A DNA stretch of 35,258 bases from Pleurotus djamor (Eukaryota > Basidiomycota > Agaricomycetes > Agaricales > Pleurotaceae). This document shows, piece after piece, positions 33,109 to 35,258 of this stretch. A model generated the notes under the pieces. The model did not search any database. It worked only from the letters and a program-made list of their open reading frames with translations, and was not told the DNA's origin. Both the position numbers and the translations under genes were made by a program. The stretch lies in the NCBI GenBank assembly GCA_029747585.1, contig JAPEVF010000476.1, positions 1 through 35,258 on the forward strand. Direction: 5' to 3'. The number at the start of each line of letters is the position of its first letter. Position 1 is the first letter of the stretch.

Positions 33109-33123
33109 CCAACCTTCGGTTGG
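33109..33123. repeat. short perfect hairpin
   Basis: CCAACC and GGTTGG around TTC, a 6-bp stem in intergenic DNA. Confidence 0.4.
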
Positions 33124-33333
33124 TCAGACTCGGTGCCAAAGGCCCTGGCCAGTGGCCGGCAAGTTTCGTAGGGGATCCCAAAAAGGAAGGCGGTTCAAAA
33201 CGCTTGCAGAATTGACATATAAGGAAGGAATCAGGGTCAACCCATGCTTGGCAAATTGACGCCCATCGCCAGGGTCGGCATGAGCTATTTGAGGTAGCAC
33301 TTGATAAAAAAGGCAATTTCCAAGTTTTCAGAG

Positions 33334-33351
33334 ACCTTGCTGAAGCAAGGT
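33334..33351. repeat. short perfect hairpin
   Basis: ACCTTGC and GCAAGGT around TGAA, a 7-bp stem. It could belong to the 3' UTR region of the F-box/LRR-like gene or be chance. Confidence 0.4.
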
Positions 33352-33518
33352 GAGCTCGTCGTCCTAATCTGGGCAGAAATAAGTGATGAATATCCATCGG
33401 GCTTTGCCGAACCAATTTTTACACCATTTTCATGGACAGGGGCTTTAGATCGATAAGTCGATGAGAGTTCCGAGAATCCAAAAGATGGTGTTACATCGTT
33501 TCGACCCAGTTACGATGC

Positions 33519-35258
33519 TTACGATTTGACCTTCCTAACCTCCCAGCGAACTTTCTCATTCTCCCTGAGAAGTATAATCACCTTCCTGTCCTTCTCCCTG
33601 AGCGAGCTCTCAACGCCGTTCGTAGCCTTACTGCCGGCCCGTGCAGTACCACCGATGGCCTCCCAATGGTCTACCCTCCTCAATTTCGGACACTTCCACG
33701 CTAAAATACTCGCTATTTCGTCATTCTTCCGGATACGGCTTCGATCCGCAAGGGAAGCCGCTGAAGTCGACGCTGATGTTGGTAGAGAAACTTCGTAAAA
33801 GAAACGAACTCCATGGACTGTATGGAGTTCTGGTGCATTTGAAAGCGCGTCGGCCCATTCCATGGTGTTTACCACCGGAACGACGTTCCCCATAGTGCCG
33901 CTATGCGTAGAGCCAGTAGCCTTGGCGTTTGACCTTCTAGTAGCACCACCGTCGCCTCGTCCATCCCGAAGACCAATATCTAACCAAGTTAGGCCAGGAA
34001 GATTGATACAGACTCTCCGTATATCATCGATATCTACGAAGTGAGAGATCTCGAGATGACGGATAGAGTGAGCGTGGGCGCGCAGGTTCTGAAGGAAGAT
34101 AGATTCATATTGGGATGATAAGTTTGTGAGGCGGATGTTCTTGATGGTCGCCAGCGGCCGGGTGGGCGAAGGTGATTGAGGATCGTCCGTTGGAAGCATT
34201 GGGCATGTCAGAACAGCATTGATGATTGACTTTGGTGCCTTTATTTCTTGGAGAACTGGGAGAGTATTCCCTGGTAGAGTAAATCCAGTTCCTTGATTCG
34301 TCACAGCAAGTCCCGGTCCGCTGACATCCAGGTGCATTACCCGAATATTGGCATGGGACGATAAGAATGTCGTAAGAGAGGATGCTGAAGGCACGGTATA
34401 CCTCAGGTCATTGAGGTAAAGGTGCGTGAGGTTGGGAAACCGAGTGATGAGGAACAGCTCGTCCACGCTTGGTCGAGTTGGGTTGGAGTTGAGCTTTGGA
34501 GGGACGTATGAAATTTCTAGAGACTGGGGAAAAGGTTATCGTCGGGTTAAATGGAATCGAAAGGAGGAGACTCACTTCGAGAGACGGACATTGGTTGAGA
34601 ATCGGTGTGATACTCGACAAGGTGGGAGTCTTAGGAGCCCCGTATGCGTGGTGAGTAGAGCGGAGGGATATCGAACGGAGGCTACAAGCCTGAGTACGAG
34701 TCAAAATGAGAATGGTTTTGAGAGGGGAACACAGATACCAATGTCTTTATGTTACTTCGCTCGGAACTCTTAGCCTTATTCGTCGCTCCAGAGTCATCGT
34801 CCGACTCGGATTCCGTTCCTGCGTTGGTGATGTCGCTGAAAACCGAGTTATCAGAGATCTCGACGGTAGTCAATGTCTTGCATTGCCTAAGAATAGGCCA
34901 CAGTGCCTGCGTGTCCGTGGGACTGTGGGTACACGACCACGTAAAGCTCGACAGCGCCGACATACGCGTGAGTGCTGCGATCAGATACTTCTCATGCTTT
35001 GCATGCAACCCAAGTTCATCGTCTGTCGACTCTAAATCCGTGTCCGATACCATTAACGCGGGCGGTATAACCTCCACTACGCCACTACGTTCATCCAGAA
35101 CCTCCAATCGCCTGACATTTCGCGCCAAAGACCGATGGGTGGCCAGATGATGCCACACGCGGATTGAACTGAGTTTGCAACGAATGGTCCGATAATGGAG
35201 GTGTCGAGGGGAGACTATCCCCTGGACCCTCTTGCACGTTAAACCAAATGACACCAAG
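33519..35258 (-). CDS. F-box/LRR-like protein, 5' end outside the window
   Basis: Three exons are visible: 34739 to the window edge, 34576-34689 and 33519-34523, with in-phase GT-AG introns. The opening residues (GVIWFNVQEG-like region before LTCKRVQGIVSPRHLHYRTI) look like the end of an F-box, so only the first turns of that domain are missing. Leu-rich repeat-like segments follow: VRRLEVLDER, LRQCKTLTTVEISDN, LITRFPNLTHLYLNDLRY, ATIKNIRLTNLSSQ, SIRHLEISHFVDIDDI and LPGLTWLDIGLRD. The C-terminus is charged (LLRENEKVRWEVRKVKS). This pattern is typical of fungal SCF substrate-receptor-like proteins. An acidic Ser stretch (ESESDDDSG) lies in the first exon. Substrate unknown. Confidence 0.8.

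Larger units (their letters stand above)
32685..33518. other. intergenic region with short hairpins
   Basis: About 830 bp upstream of the SH3 kinase gene and beyond the stop of the F-box/LRR-like gene. It holds two perfect short hairpins (33109-33123 and 33334-33351) and GGCC-rich repeats near 33145. No coding frame is supported, and no tRNA cloverleaf was found. Confidence 0.4.

Noticed and set aside
33061..33420. Possible tRNA or SINE-like element suggested by short hairpins
   Set aside because: No tRNA cloverleaf, no A/B box pair I can defend, no terminal repeats or target-site duplication.
1..35258. Search for transposons, long terminal repeats and CRISPR arrays
   Set aside because: No transposase, reverse transcriptase or integrase frame, no long terminal repeats and no regularly spaced repeats were seen by eye.

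Overview
The window is nuclear DNA of a filamentous basidiomycete, most likely an agaricomycete. Nearly every gene is cut by several GT-AG introns of about 45-70 bp. Families typical of or expanded in basidiomycetes are present: DUF6534-type and other seven-transmembrane proteins, TKL kinases with a helical adaptor-like N-terminus, F-box proteins with diverged LRRs, and a GMC oxidoreductase. I cannot name the species. Gene boundaries below come from splice-site and phase reasoning by eye.

Layout. 1-3760 is housekeeping: coronin (minus), a small NTF2-like protein (plus) and phosphomannose isomerase (minus). 3960-8239 holds a TKL protein kinase whose reading frame passes through correctly phased introns into an RRM and then a WD40 propeller, so it is probably one 1103-residue protein. 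8954-11236 encodes a secreted GMC oxidoreductase (596 aa). 11753-14285 holds a seven-TM protein (minus) and a mitochondrial-type J-domain protein (plus). 14421-17497 (minus) is a modular gene: ubiquitin-like domain, zinc ribbon, proline-rich linker and WD40 propeller. One spurious N at 15566 breaks its frame. 18400-22521 is a cluster of three small secreted beta/gamma-crystallin-like proteins, each with its own TATA box, a 9-18 nt micro-exon and two intact calcium-clamp motifs. Diverged non-coding duplicates lie between them. 22843-25160 is an F-box protein, 25776-28068 a DUF6534-type membrane protein in many tiny exons. 29027-32684 (minus) is a second TKL kinase, paralogous to the first but ending in three SH3 domains. 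33519 to the window end is a second F-box/LRR-like protein, 5'-truncated.

Together, the window mixes housekeeping genes with lineage-specific signalling genes. Two paralogous kinases share a helical domain, coiled coil and kinase core but carry different C-terminal cargo: RRM plus WD40, or three SH3s. With the ubiquitin-like/WD40 protein and the F-box proteins, this suggests domain shuffling of signalling and ubiquitin-linked modules. No mobile element with recognisable coding capacity, rRNA, tRNA or CRISPR was found.
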